Positions 7,262 through 13,935 of a stretch of 19,217 nucleotides of DNA are shown one piece after another. The stretch is from an uncultured Lachnospiraceae bacterium (GTDB lineage Bacteria; Bacillota; Clostridia; Lachnospirales; Lachnospiraceae), in contig CADCOL010000140.1 of the NCBI GenBank assembly GCA_902803015.1, positions 1-19,217 of the forward strand, written 5' to 3'. How positions within the stretch are numbered: the stretch's first letter is position 1; each line of letters starts with the position of its first letter. Below the pieces are notes generated by a model. That model searched no databases. It saw only the letters and a list, made by a program, of their open reading frames with translations, and was not told the origin of the DNA. The translations under genes and the position numbers were made by a program.

Positions 7262-8716
7262 ATGGAAGTAAAATACGTCCTGATGAATCCGACCGGAAAC
7301 CGAACCGTATTGGTGGAAACTCCGGTAAAGAAAAGTCAGTATCCGCAAATTGCAGAATGTTTGATGAAAGCAGAACCCACAGCCGAGCAGGTGGGTTTTG
7401 TTGACTTTACGGATGCATCCTGCGTGAAACTTCATATGGCTGGCGGAGAGTTCTGCGGAAACGCAACCCTGTCGGCAGCGGCCCTGTCCGTAAAACGGGG
7501 GATTTGCGAAAGTCCCGTAAGAATCAGAGTCTCCGGCGCAAAGAGTGGATTAAGCGTTGAATTAAAAAACACCAATGCAGATACCGTCAAAGGACTTGTA
7601 AAAATGCCCGCTCCCTTGGAAATCCGACAGGTGGGTGTGAATCTGGCCGGGAAAGAGTATTTTCTTCCGGCAGTGATTTTTGAAGGAATCACGCATCTGA
7701 TTCTAAGCGGAATCGGGATTGCAAAAAAGCAGGCGGAAAAATATGCAAAGCAGTGGAGCGAAGAGTTAAATGCACCCTGTCTCGGACTGATGTTTTATGA
7801 TTCGGCGAAGAATAAGTTAAAGCCGCTTGTGTATGTTCGTAAGCCGGAAACACTCTTTTGGGAGCATTCCTGCGGAAGCGGTTCGGTGGCGGTTGCCGCA
7901 TATCTTAATCACGCCGGAATCAAAAAGGACGCTTATGATTTCGCGGAACCCGGAGGAAGAATCCGCGTATTGAAAAAAGGAAAGAGCTTTTATCTCGAAG
8001 GAAGCACGAAAGTCGAGAAAGAGGGCATTTGTGAGATGGAAGCCGGAAAAGCGGGCGGAAAGAAAACTTCCAAAACCGCCGGGAGCAGTTCTTACGATAA
8101 GCGCATGGAAATCATCCGCGCCTTTGAGAAGGAGTACGGAACGGATTATACCTGCTATCTCCATCATGAGAATGCATGGCAGCTCCTCTTTGCGACCATC
8201 ATGAGCGCACAGTGTACCGACGAGCGCGTCAATATGGTCACAAAGGATTTATATGTAAAATATCCCGACCTTCAATCCTTTGCCGATGCGGATTTAAAGG
8301 AGCTTGAAAAGGATATCCACTCGACGGGCTTTTATCACAACAAAGCAAAGAACATTATCGCATGTGCGAAGAAACTCATAGAAGATTATAACGGAGAAGT
8401 ACCGTCGGATCTTGAAAGCCTGACCGCCCTTCCCGGAGTCGGAAGAAAAACCGCAAACGTGATCCGTGGCAATATTTATCATATTGACAGCATTGTTGTG
8501 GATACGCATGTTAAGAGAATCAGCAGAAAACTGGGATTTACCGAAGAGGAAGACCCGGTCAGAATAGAATTTGATTTGATGGAGAAAGTTCCGAAAGAGT
8601 ACTGGATTTTAATCAATATTCATTTTATCCGTTTGGGAAGAACCGTATGTAAGGCACCGACTCCGCGTTGCGGGGAGTGTTTCTTAAAGGATTTGTGCCC
8701 GTCGTATAAAGGATAG
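7262..8716 (+). CDS. DapF-fold racemase/epimerase-like domain fused to endonuclease III
   Basis: One uninterrupted 484-codon frame carries two unrelated enzymes. Residues 1 to about 258 resemble diaminopimelate epimerase/histidine racemase proteins, with both catalytic cysteines in place: Cys65 in MAGGEFCGNAT and Cys204 in EHSCGSGSVA. Such enzymes invert an amino acid alpha-carbon without cofactor. A Gly/Lys/Ser linker (about 260-277) leads into a full endonuclease III (about 278-484): LLFATIMSAQCTD, helix-hairpin-helix LPGVGRKTANV with Lys396, Asp414 in VVDTHVKRISRKLG, and the cluster ligands Cys463, 470, 473 and 479. That half removes oxidised pyrimidines from DNA. An internal ATG at 8105 lacks a nearby ribosome site. 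The gene follows the transporter ATPase by 14 bases, so the racemase may act on the imported amino acid. Both domains are secure; the racemase substrate is inferred. Confidence 0.88.
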   Translation: MEVKYVLMNPTGNRTVLVETPVKKSQYPQIAECLMKAEPTAEQVGFVDFTDASCVKLHMAGGEFCGNATLSAAALSVKRGICESPVRIRVSGAKSGLSVELKNTNADTVKGLVKMPAPLEIRQVGVNLAGKEYFLPAVIFEGITHLILSGIGIAKKQAEKYAKQWSEELNAPCLGLMFYDSAKNKLKPLVYVRKPETLFWEHSCGSGSVAVAAYLNHAGIKKDAYDFAEPGGRIRVLKKGKSFYLEGSTKVEKEGICEMEAGKAGGKKTSKTAGSSSYDKRMEIIRAFEKEYGTDYTCYLHHENAWQLLFATIMSAQCTDERVNMVTKDLYVKYPDLQSFADADLKELEKDIHSTGFYHNKAKNIIACAKKLIEDYNGEVPSDLESLTALPGVGRKTANVIRGNIYHIDSIVVDTHVKRISRKLGFTEEEDPVRIEFDLMEKVPKEYWILINIHFIRLGRTVCKAPTPRCGECFLKDLCPSYKG

Positions 8717-8730
8717 AGAATGCGGACTTC

Positions 8731-8759
8731 TTGCCAAAAATACAAGAATCATCTATAAT
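8731..8759 (+). promoter_or_regulatory. Sigma-A-type promoter for the small-ORF/Lrp/aminotransferase operon
   Basis: TTGCCA (8731-8736) and a perfect TATAAT (8754-8759) are separated by the optimal 17 bases, only 14 bases after the stop of the fused racemase-nuclease gene. The predicted start near 8766 gives a leader of about 40 bases before the 35-codon ORF. The upstream transcript has no visible terminator here. Confidence 0.8.
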
Positions 8760-8803
8760 TCGAGTTGTGTGCAGATATGCCAAAACAGAAGGGAAACAGC
8801 ACC

Positions 8804-8911
8804 ATGATTAATTTTCACAATAAAAAAGCAAAACAGATTCTTGCCATCATCATCATTGTGGCGCTTGTCATTGCAATGGTGATTCCTACGATTTCTTATT
8901 TTGCAAGGTAA
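8804..8911 (+). CDS. Small single-pass membrane protein, 35 residues
   Basis: ATG 8804 opens a 35-codon frame ending in TAA at 8909-8911. The peptide starts with a basic MINFHNKKAKQ and continues with one hydrophobic helix, ILAIIIIVALVIAMVIP, then TISYFAR. This is the layout of a tail-in membrane peptide. GAAGGGA (8788-8794) stands 9 bases before the ATG, and a near-consensus promoter lies upstream, so it is the first gene of its transcript. The next ribosome site (AAGG at 8905-8908) is inside its last codons and the next ATG is 4 bases after its stop, which suggests translational coupling. I do not recognise a named family and assign no function. Confidence 0.65.
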   Translation: MINFHNKKAKQILAIIIIVALVIAMVIPTISYFAR

Positions 8912-8915
8912 GAAA

Positions 8916-9461
8916 ATGGAACGCGGAATCGTGATGGCCGGTTATGCCGGAAATGCGGGTGCGGCAAAATTGATTGCCGAAAACGAGGTTGCTTTGAAGA
9001 ACCGTTTTCCGGGATTCTTTGTCGATACCGTCGGGACATTTGCAAAAGATGCCTATGATGAAGCGGCAGAAGATTTCCTGCGGGAAAAGGAAAACATTTA
9101 CCGGGTTGCGGAATGCGTAAAAGTATCCGACGGCGGGGTTTTTGCGGCTCTCTGGGAAATGGGAGAATCCGAACGAATCGGATTTGCCGTGGAGTTAAAA
9201 CAGATTCCCGTGCGGCAGGAGACCATTGAAATCTGCAATTTTCTGGACATCGATCCGTACAGATTGTATGCAAAGGGATGTATACTGATTCTCGCCGAAT
9301 ACGCGGAAAGGCTTGCCGGCGATTTGGAAAAAGCGGGCATTCCGGCGGCGGTAATCGGAAGGGAGCATTCCGAAAAGAAACGTGTGGTTTATTACGATGA
9401 TGAAGAAAGATTCCTGGAACCCAGAAAGGGAGATTCCATTTTGGAAACGAATCGAAACTGA
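8916..9461 (+). CDS. AIR synthase/HypE-like protein, C-terminal domain only
   Basis: This 181-residue protein resembles the C-terminal half of the PurM/HypE/SelD superfamily: SDGGVFAALWEMGE (about 71-84), GFAVELKQIPVRQETIEI (about 89-106) and NFLDIDPYRLYAKGCILI (about 108-125). The ATP-binding N-terminal domain of those enzymes is absent, and so is the C-terminal cysteine motif of true HypE. It therefore cannot be assumed to catalyse either reaction. The start is ATG 8916, served by AAGG at 8905-8908. A TTG at 8901 would lengthen it by five residues but overlaps the preceding gene. It follows the 35-codon ORF by 4 bases and precedes the Lrp gene by 23. Intact start, ribosome site and codon use argue against a decaying pseudogene. 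Confidence 0.75.
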   Translation: MERGIVMAGYAGNAGAAKLIAENEVALKNRFPGFFVDTVGTFAKDAYDEAAEDFLREKENIYRVAECVKVSDGGVFAALWEMGESERIGFAVELKQIPVRQETIEICNFLDIDPYRLYAKGCILILAEYAERLAGDLEKAGIPAAVIGREHSEKKRVVYYDDEERFLEPRKGDSILETNRN

Positions 9462-9484
9462 CCGGACAGAAGAGGGGAAAGAAT

Positions 9485-9967
9485 ATGAGAGAGAAGATTC
9501 TTACAGTCATTGAGAAGAACAGTAAAATCGATTTGAAGGAACTTGCCATTATTCTCGGAGAAGACGAGATTGAAGTTGCAAACGAAATTCAGGCCATGGA
9601 AGAGGACGGCACGATCTGCGGCTATCATACTTTAATTGACTGGGACAAAACTTCCATTGAAAAAGTAAGTGCATTAATTGAAGTTCGAGTAACCCCGCAA
9701 AGAGGTCAGGGCTTCGATACCATAGCCGAGCGCATCTATAAGTACCCCGAGGTAAACAGCGTGTATTTAATGTCCGGCGGATACGATCTTTTGGTAACAC
9801 TGGAAGGCAAAACACTTAAGGAAGTGTCTTCCTTCGTTACGAATAAGCTTTCCACGCTTGATACGGTGTTAAGCACCACCACGCATTTTATCCTTAAAAA
9901 ATACAAGGATCACGGAACCATTATGGCGAAGAAATACGAAGATACCAGACTGAAAATGACGCCGTAA
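9485..9967 (+). CDS. Lrp/AsnC-family transcriptional regulator (AlaR-like)
   Basis: This 160-residue DNA-binding regulator senses an amino acid. The N-terminal winged helix spans about residues 1-50 (VIEKNSKIDLKELAIILG, then VANEIQAMEEDGTICGYHT). The ligand-binding RAM domain follows at about 65-140, with VNSVYLMSGGYDLLVTLEG. An AGGGG-type site lies just upstream of the ATG. The aminotransferase gene follows after 25 bases. Lrp gene plus class I aminotransferase is the arrangement of Bacillus subtilis alaR-alaT (yugG-yugH), where the regulator activates the alanine transaminase gene, so a similar role is plausible here. The target itself is inferred from context. Confidence 0.9.
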   Translation: MREKILTVIEKNSKIDLKELAIILGEDEIEVANEIQAMEEDGTICGYHTLIDWDKTSIEKVSALIEVRVTPQRGQGFDTIAERIYKYPEVNSVYLMSGGYDLLVTLEGKTLKEVSSFVTNKLSTLDTVLSTTTHFILKKYKDHGTIMAKKYEDTRLKMTP

Positions 9968-9992
9968 ATCCTTTAGTCAGAAGAGAACATTT

Positions 9993-11162
9993 ATGAGAAA
10001 CCCGTTAAGCGATAAAATTACAGAAGTAAAACCGTCCGGAATCCGGAAGTTCTTCGACATCGTAAGTGAAATGAAAGATGCCATTTCTCTCGGTGTGGGC
10101 GAACCGGATTTTGATACCCCCTGGCATATCCGCGAAGAGGGTATTTATGCGTTGGAAAAGGGCAGAACTTTTTATACCTCCAATGCAGGTTTGAAGGAAT
10201 TAAGAGAAGAAATTCAGAATTACATCGAAAGAAAACAGGGGGTTCATTACGACCCGTTGAAAGAAATCATGGTAACCGTCGGCGGCTCCGAAGCAATTGA
10301 TGTGGCGCTTCGCTGCATGCTGAATCCGGGAGACGAAGTCATCATTCCGGAACCCTGCTATGTTTCGTATGTTCCCTGTACGAAAATGGCGGACGGTGTT
10401 CCCGTGATTATCAATTTAAAGAATGAGAACCGCTTCCGTTTAACTCCGGAAGAATTACTGGATGCCATCACGGAGAAGACGAAAATCCTGATTCTGGCAT
10501 TCCCGAACAATCCGACCGGAGCCGTTATGGAAAAAGAGGATCTGGAAAAGATTGCTAAAATCGTCATCGAGAAAGACCTCTATGTCATTTCGGATGAGAT
10601 TTATTCGGAACTTTCCTATACGGGAGATCATGTATCCATCGCATCCATTCCGGGCATGCGGGAGAGAACGATTATGATTAACGGTTTCTCCAAAGCGTTT
10701 GCGATGACCGGTTGGAGACTGGGATATGCATGCGGTCCGGAAACGATTTTAAAACAGATGATTAAGCTTCACCAGTTTGCGATTATGTGCGCACCCACGA
10801 CCAGCCAGTATGCTGCAGTGGAGGCACTGAAAAACGGCGAAGAAGACGTAGATATGATGCGTGAGGCATATAACCAGCGCCGCAGATATCTTCTGCATGC
10901 GTTCAAAGAAATGGGACTTCCCTGTTTCGAACCGGGCGGCGCATTCTATGTGTTCCCCTGCATCAAAGAGTTCGGTATGACCAGCGAGGAATTCGCTTTG
11001 AAGTTTTTGGAAGAAGAGAAGGTTGCGGTAGTTCCCGGTACGGCATTCGGAGACTGCGGCGAGGGATTCCTTCGAATCTCCTATGCGTATTCGCTGGAAG
11101 ACTTAAAAGTGGCAATCGACAGACTTGCACGATTTGTGGGAAATTTAAGAAAAGAATCATAA
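9993..11162 (+). CDS. PLP-dependent class I/II aminotransferase (AlaT-like)
   Basis: This enzyme transfers amino groups between an amino acid and a keto acid. It has 389 residues, the usual size. Visible motifs are SLGVGEPDFDTPWHI near the N-terminus, TVGGSEAIDVALRC, LAFPNNPTGAVM with the cofactor-contacting Asn, VISDEIYSELSY with Asp201, the Schiff-base Lys234 in INGFSKAFAMTGWRLGY, and the carboxylate-binding Arg in GFLRISYAYS. It is paired with the Lrp-type gene upstream, which points to an alanine transaminase (AlaT/YugH-like) role, but aspartate or aromatic substrates are possible from sequence alone. The ribosome site is weak (AGAAGAG). trmL follows after 12 bases. Confidence 0.92.
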   Translation: MRNPLSDKITEVKPSGIRKFFDIVSEMKDAISLGVGEPDFDTPWHIREEGIYALEKGRTFYTSNAGLKELREEIQNYIERKQGVHYDPLKEIMVTVGGSEAIDVALRCMLNPGDEVIIPEPCYVSYVPCTKMADGVPVIINLKNENRFRLTPEELLDAITEKTKILILAFPNNPTGAVMEKEDLEKIAKIVIEKDLYVISDEIYSELSYTGDHVSIASIPGMRERTIMINGFSKAFAMTGWRLGYACGPETILKQMIKLHQFAIMCAPTTSQYAAVEALKNGEEDVDMMREAYNQRRRYLLHAFKEMGLPCFEPGGAFYVFPCIKEFGMTSEEFALKFLEEEKVAVVPGTAFGDCGEGFLRISYAYSLEDLKVAIDRLARFVGNLRKES

Positions 11163-11174
11163 AAGGATGAATCG

Positions 11175-11714
11175 ATGAACATTGTACTTCATCAACCGGG
11201 AATTGCACTGAATACGGGAAATATCGGAAGGACCTGCGTGGCAACGGGCAGCGTCCTTCATTTAATTGAGCCGTTCGGATTTCGTCTCGACGAAAAAGAA
11301 ATCAAAAGAGCGGGAATGGATTACTGGGAAAAACTCGATGTGCGCAGATACATAAACTTCGAAGATTTTTTAGAGAAAAATCCGGACAGTCTGCGTCAGG
11401 GCATATACCAAACCGGCGCCGGAACGGCCGGACCGAGACTCTTTATGGCGACTACGAAGGCACATTTTAACTACTGCGATGTTTCCTTCGGGCAGGACGA
11501 TTATATTATGTTCGGAAACGAATCGAGGGGAATTCCAGAGGAAATCCTCGTGGAATATGAAAAGACCTGCATCCGCATTCCCATGAAGGATGAGATCAGG
11601 TCCCTAAATCTTGCCAATTCGGTTGCCATTGTTCTTTATGAAGCACTCCGGCAGAATGATTTTGCAAACATGCAGCTGAACGGGGAACTCCACAGGTTAA
11701 ACTGGAAAGAATAG
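11175..11714 (+). CDS. trmL: tRNA (cytidine(34)-2'-O)-methyltransferase
   Basis: This SPOUT-class enzyme uses SAM to methylate the ribose of the wobble nucleotide in certain leucine tRNAs. The three knot motifs are all visible: NIVLHQPGIALNTGNIGRTC at the N-terminus, DYIMFGNESRGIPEEIL in the middle, and RIPMKDEIRSLNLANSVAI near the end. At 179 residues it is about 20 longer than the E. coli enzyme, mainly from a short C-terminal extension. AAGGA (11163-11167) supports the ATG. It is the last gene of the plus-strand operon and meets the converging kinase gene with one base between the stop codons. Confidence 0.93.
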   Translation: MNIVLHQPGIALNTGNIGRTCVATGSVLHLIEPFGFRLDEKEIKRAGMDYWEKLDVRRYINFEDFLEKNPDSLRQGIYQTGAGTAGPRLFMATTKAHFNYCDVSFGQDDYIMFGNESRGIPEEILVEYEKTCIRIPMKDEIRSLNLANSVAIVLYEALRQNDFANMQLNGELHRLNWKE

Positions 11715-11715
11715 T

Positions 11716-13161
11716 TTATTCTTCGGATTCCGCTTCCACTTCGACATTATCGTCGTCTTCAACCGGTAAGGAGAAGGTAAACTCGGTTCCTTCGCCTTCG
11801 GTACTGGTTACATTAATATTCTCATTATGGGCACGGATGATTTCACGGGCAATGGAGAGCCCGAGTCCCGTGCCTTTTTTGTCTTTTCCTCTTGAAGAAT
11901 CGCTTTTGTAGAAGCGATCGAAAACCTGTCCGATGCTTTCCTTGGGAATACCGATTCCGAAGTCCTTGACGCTGACAAAGACTTTACGGTGCTTCTCCGT
12001 GGTGGAGATGCGAATCTCGGAATCGCGGTTGGAAAACTTGATGGCATTGTCCAGAAGGTTATAAAGCACCTGCTGGATTTTACCCATATCGGCTTTCACA
12101 TAAAGTGTTTCGCCGGTAAGGATTAAATTCAAAGTAATCTTTTTTTCGCGGCAGCTGCCCTCGAAGGTGGCTGCCGTTTTGCGAATGACATCGTTGATAT
12201 CGAAAACGGTAAAGTCCAGCATCAGTCCTTCGGTATTTAAATTGTTTAGCGTCAGAAGGTTATTGGTAAGCTTAATCAGACGTTCGGATTCATTTACGAG
12301 GATGGCCAGATATTTTTCATGCATTTCGGGGGGAATGGTTCCGTCGAGCATGGCTTCGGAATATCCCTTAATGGAAGTCAAAGGAGAGCGGAAGTCGTGG
12401 GAAACATTGGCCACCAGCTTTTTCTGGGTGTCCTCGACTTTGGAAAGCTCGCTTGCCATATAGGTTAAGGTTGCGGCAAGGTAACCCATTTCGTCGTTGG
12501 AATCCACGGAAAACTGATAGTGAAGATTTCCTTCCGCATATTGCTCCGTGGCGGTCGTGATTTTGCGAAGCGGTTTATAAACCACTTCGTTAAAGAAGAT
12601 TAAAATAATCAGCGAAAGAAGCAGAATAATTCCGAGCAGAATGTAAGAAATGTTGGTAATGGACTCGATAAATTTATGCAGCTCCGACATGGGTTTGTGA
12701 ATGAAAACATATCCCTGCACCTTGTAACCGTCGGTGATGGGGGCGTAAACACTTAGATAATCCTCTTCAAAGAAGTGGAAAAAATCTCCGGTGGAGTAAT
12801 ACTTTCCCGCAAAGAGAGTGGAATCAAACCCTTCCACAACCGGCGGGTTGGCAACTTCAATCGGTTCCGTGGAATCTAAAACAATCAGACCGGAAGGGTT
12901 GATAATCCAGATTTCCGCGGATAAGTAATCATCGAGAAAATCGAGCTGCTGCATTACCGTATCCAGAGCGGCACGGTTAGTGTAAAGGTCGGAGGCATAG
13001 GTCGTCGCAATGCGGCTTGCCTCTTTGTAGAGGGAATCCGCTTCGTGCTGTACCACCTGGTTTCGGACCATCGTGGAACCGAATGTTGCAACCATGAAGA
13101 TTCCGAAGAACGCAAAAATCAGGTACGCCAATATGAACTTGAAATATAATGCCTTCCTCAT
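11716..13161 (-). CDS. Membrane sensor histidine kinase
   Basis: This 481-residue kinase has membrane segments at about 8-30 and 170-192 around an extracytoplasmic sensor of roughly 140 residues containing AEIWIINPSGLIVLDS, reminiscent of Cache/PAS-like sensors. A HAMP linker follows, then His255 in VANVSHDFRSPLTSIKGY. The ATPase domain has the N box NLLDNAIKF, the DFGIGI segment and KGTGLGLSIA. A short acidic tail closes the protein. It lies 24 bases downstream of its regulator gene in the usual regulator-kinase order, with AGAGGA before the ATG. The stimulus is unknown; the architecture resembles ResE/WalK/PhoR-type kinases. Confidence 0.95.
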   Translation of the reverse strand: MRKALYFKFILAYLIFAFFGIFMVATFGSTMVRNQVVQHEADSLYKEASRIATTYASDLYTNRAALDTVMQQLDFLDDYLSAEIWIINPSGLIVLDSTEPIEVANPPVVEGFDSTLFAGKYYSTGDFFHFFEEDYLSVYAPITDGYKVQGYVFIHKPMSELHKFIESITNISYILLGIILLLSLIILIFFNEVVYKPLRKITTATEQYAEGNLHYQFSVDSNDEMGYLAATLTYMASELSKVEDTQKKLVANVSHDFRSPLTSIKGYSEAMLDGTIPPEMHEKYLAILVNESERLIKLTNNLLTLNNLNTEGLMLDFTVFDINDVIRKTAATFEGSCREKKITLNLILTGETLYVKADMGKIQQVLYNLLDNAIKFSNRDSEIRISTTEKHRKVFVSVKDFGIGIPKESIGQVFDRFYKSDSSRGKDKKGTGLGLSIAREIIRAHNENINVTSTEGEGTEFTFSLPVEDDDNVEVEAESEE

Positions 13162-13185
13162 TGCGTACGGTTTCCTCTTATGCCA

Positions 13186-13893
13186 TTAGTGTCTTAATAC
13201 CAGGAATTTATAACCGACGCCCCATACGGTATCAATGCGCCAGTCGGGGGTGTCTTTGATTTTTTCACGGATTCTTTTAATGTGTACATCCACCGTTCTG
13301 GTATCTCCGGTGTAGTCGTAACCCCAGATCTGATTCAGAAGCTGCTCTCTGGTAAATACCTGTCCGGGAGAGGACGCCAGGAAGAACAAAAGCTCGAGCT
13401 CCTTGGGCGGCATGTCCACGGAGGCTCCTTTATAAAGAACGGAGTAGTTGCTTAAGGAAACAACAAGACCCGGATATTCCACGGTGCGATCGCCTTTTTC
13501 TTCCTGTACGGCAGGGGCGGCAGTGGGTTTGTAACGGCGGAGAACCGCTTTGACACGGGCTACCAGTTCCTTGGAATCAAAAGGTTTTTGCATATAATCG
13601 TCGGCACCCATTTCCAGCCCGAGAACTTTATCAAAAATCTCGCCCTTTGCGGAAAGCATGATAATCGGCGTGGAACATTTGGAACGGACTTCTCTGCAGA
13701 CGGTATAGCCGTCGATGCCGGGAAGCATTAAGTCCAAAAGAATCAGGTTGGGCTCAAACGCGGGAACAGCCTCCAAAGCTGCTTCGCCGTCACCGACAAT
13801 CATGGTCTCGTAGCATTCCTTGGTAAGATACAGGGAAATGAGTTCCGCGATGTTGTTGTCATCGTCTACGATTAAGATTTTTTGCTTGTTCAT
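13186..13893 (-). CDS. OmpR/PhoB-family response regulator
   Basis: This 235-residue regulator is partnered with the kinase directly downstream. The receiver shows the acidic cluster around Asp10-Asp12, phospho-acceptor Asp54 in ILLDLMLPG, Ser81 and Lys103 in QKPFDSKELVARV. A linker rich in Ala/Pro (about 124-135) leads to a winged-helix domain with PPKELELLFFLA, RTVDVHIKRIREK and the terminal WGVGYKFLVLRH. GGGGAG precedes the ATG. It follows mutS2 by 42 bases on the same strand, so it may be read from the mutS2 promoter as well as its own; I see no clear promoter in the 42-base gap. Confidence 0.95.
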   Translation of the reverse strand: MNKQKILIVDDDNNIAELISLYLTKECYETMIVGDGEAALEAVPAFEPNLILLDLMLPGIDGYTVCREVRSKCSTPIIMLSAKGEIFDKVLGLEMGADDYMQKPFDSKELVARVKAVLRRYKPTAAPAVQEEKGDRTVEYPGLVVSLSNYSVLYKGASVDMPPKELELLFFLASSPGQVFTREQLLNQIWGYDYTGDTRTVDVHIKRIREKIKDTPDWRIDTVWGVGYKFLVLRH

Positions 13894-13935
13894 GTTTCTC
13901 CCCTTTTCCGGTTTGGTAACCTATTTTCATTTTCT

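Noticed and set aside
8105..8716. Separate endonuclease III gene starting at ATG 8105
   Set aside because: The nearest purine-rich site (GGGAG at 8081-8085) is 19 bases away and the frame is continuous with the racemase-like domain, so a fusion is the simpler reading; not fully excluded.
8896..9549. Long minus-strand open frame (217 codons) opposite the AIR-synthase-like gene
   Set aside because: It overlaps two well supported plus-strand genes and its translation is rich in Arg, Pro, Phe and His with no recognisable motif, as expected for an antisense shadow.
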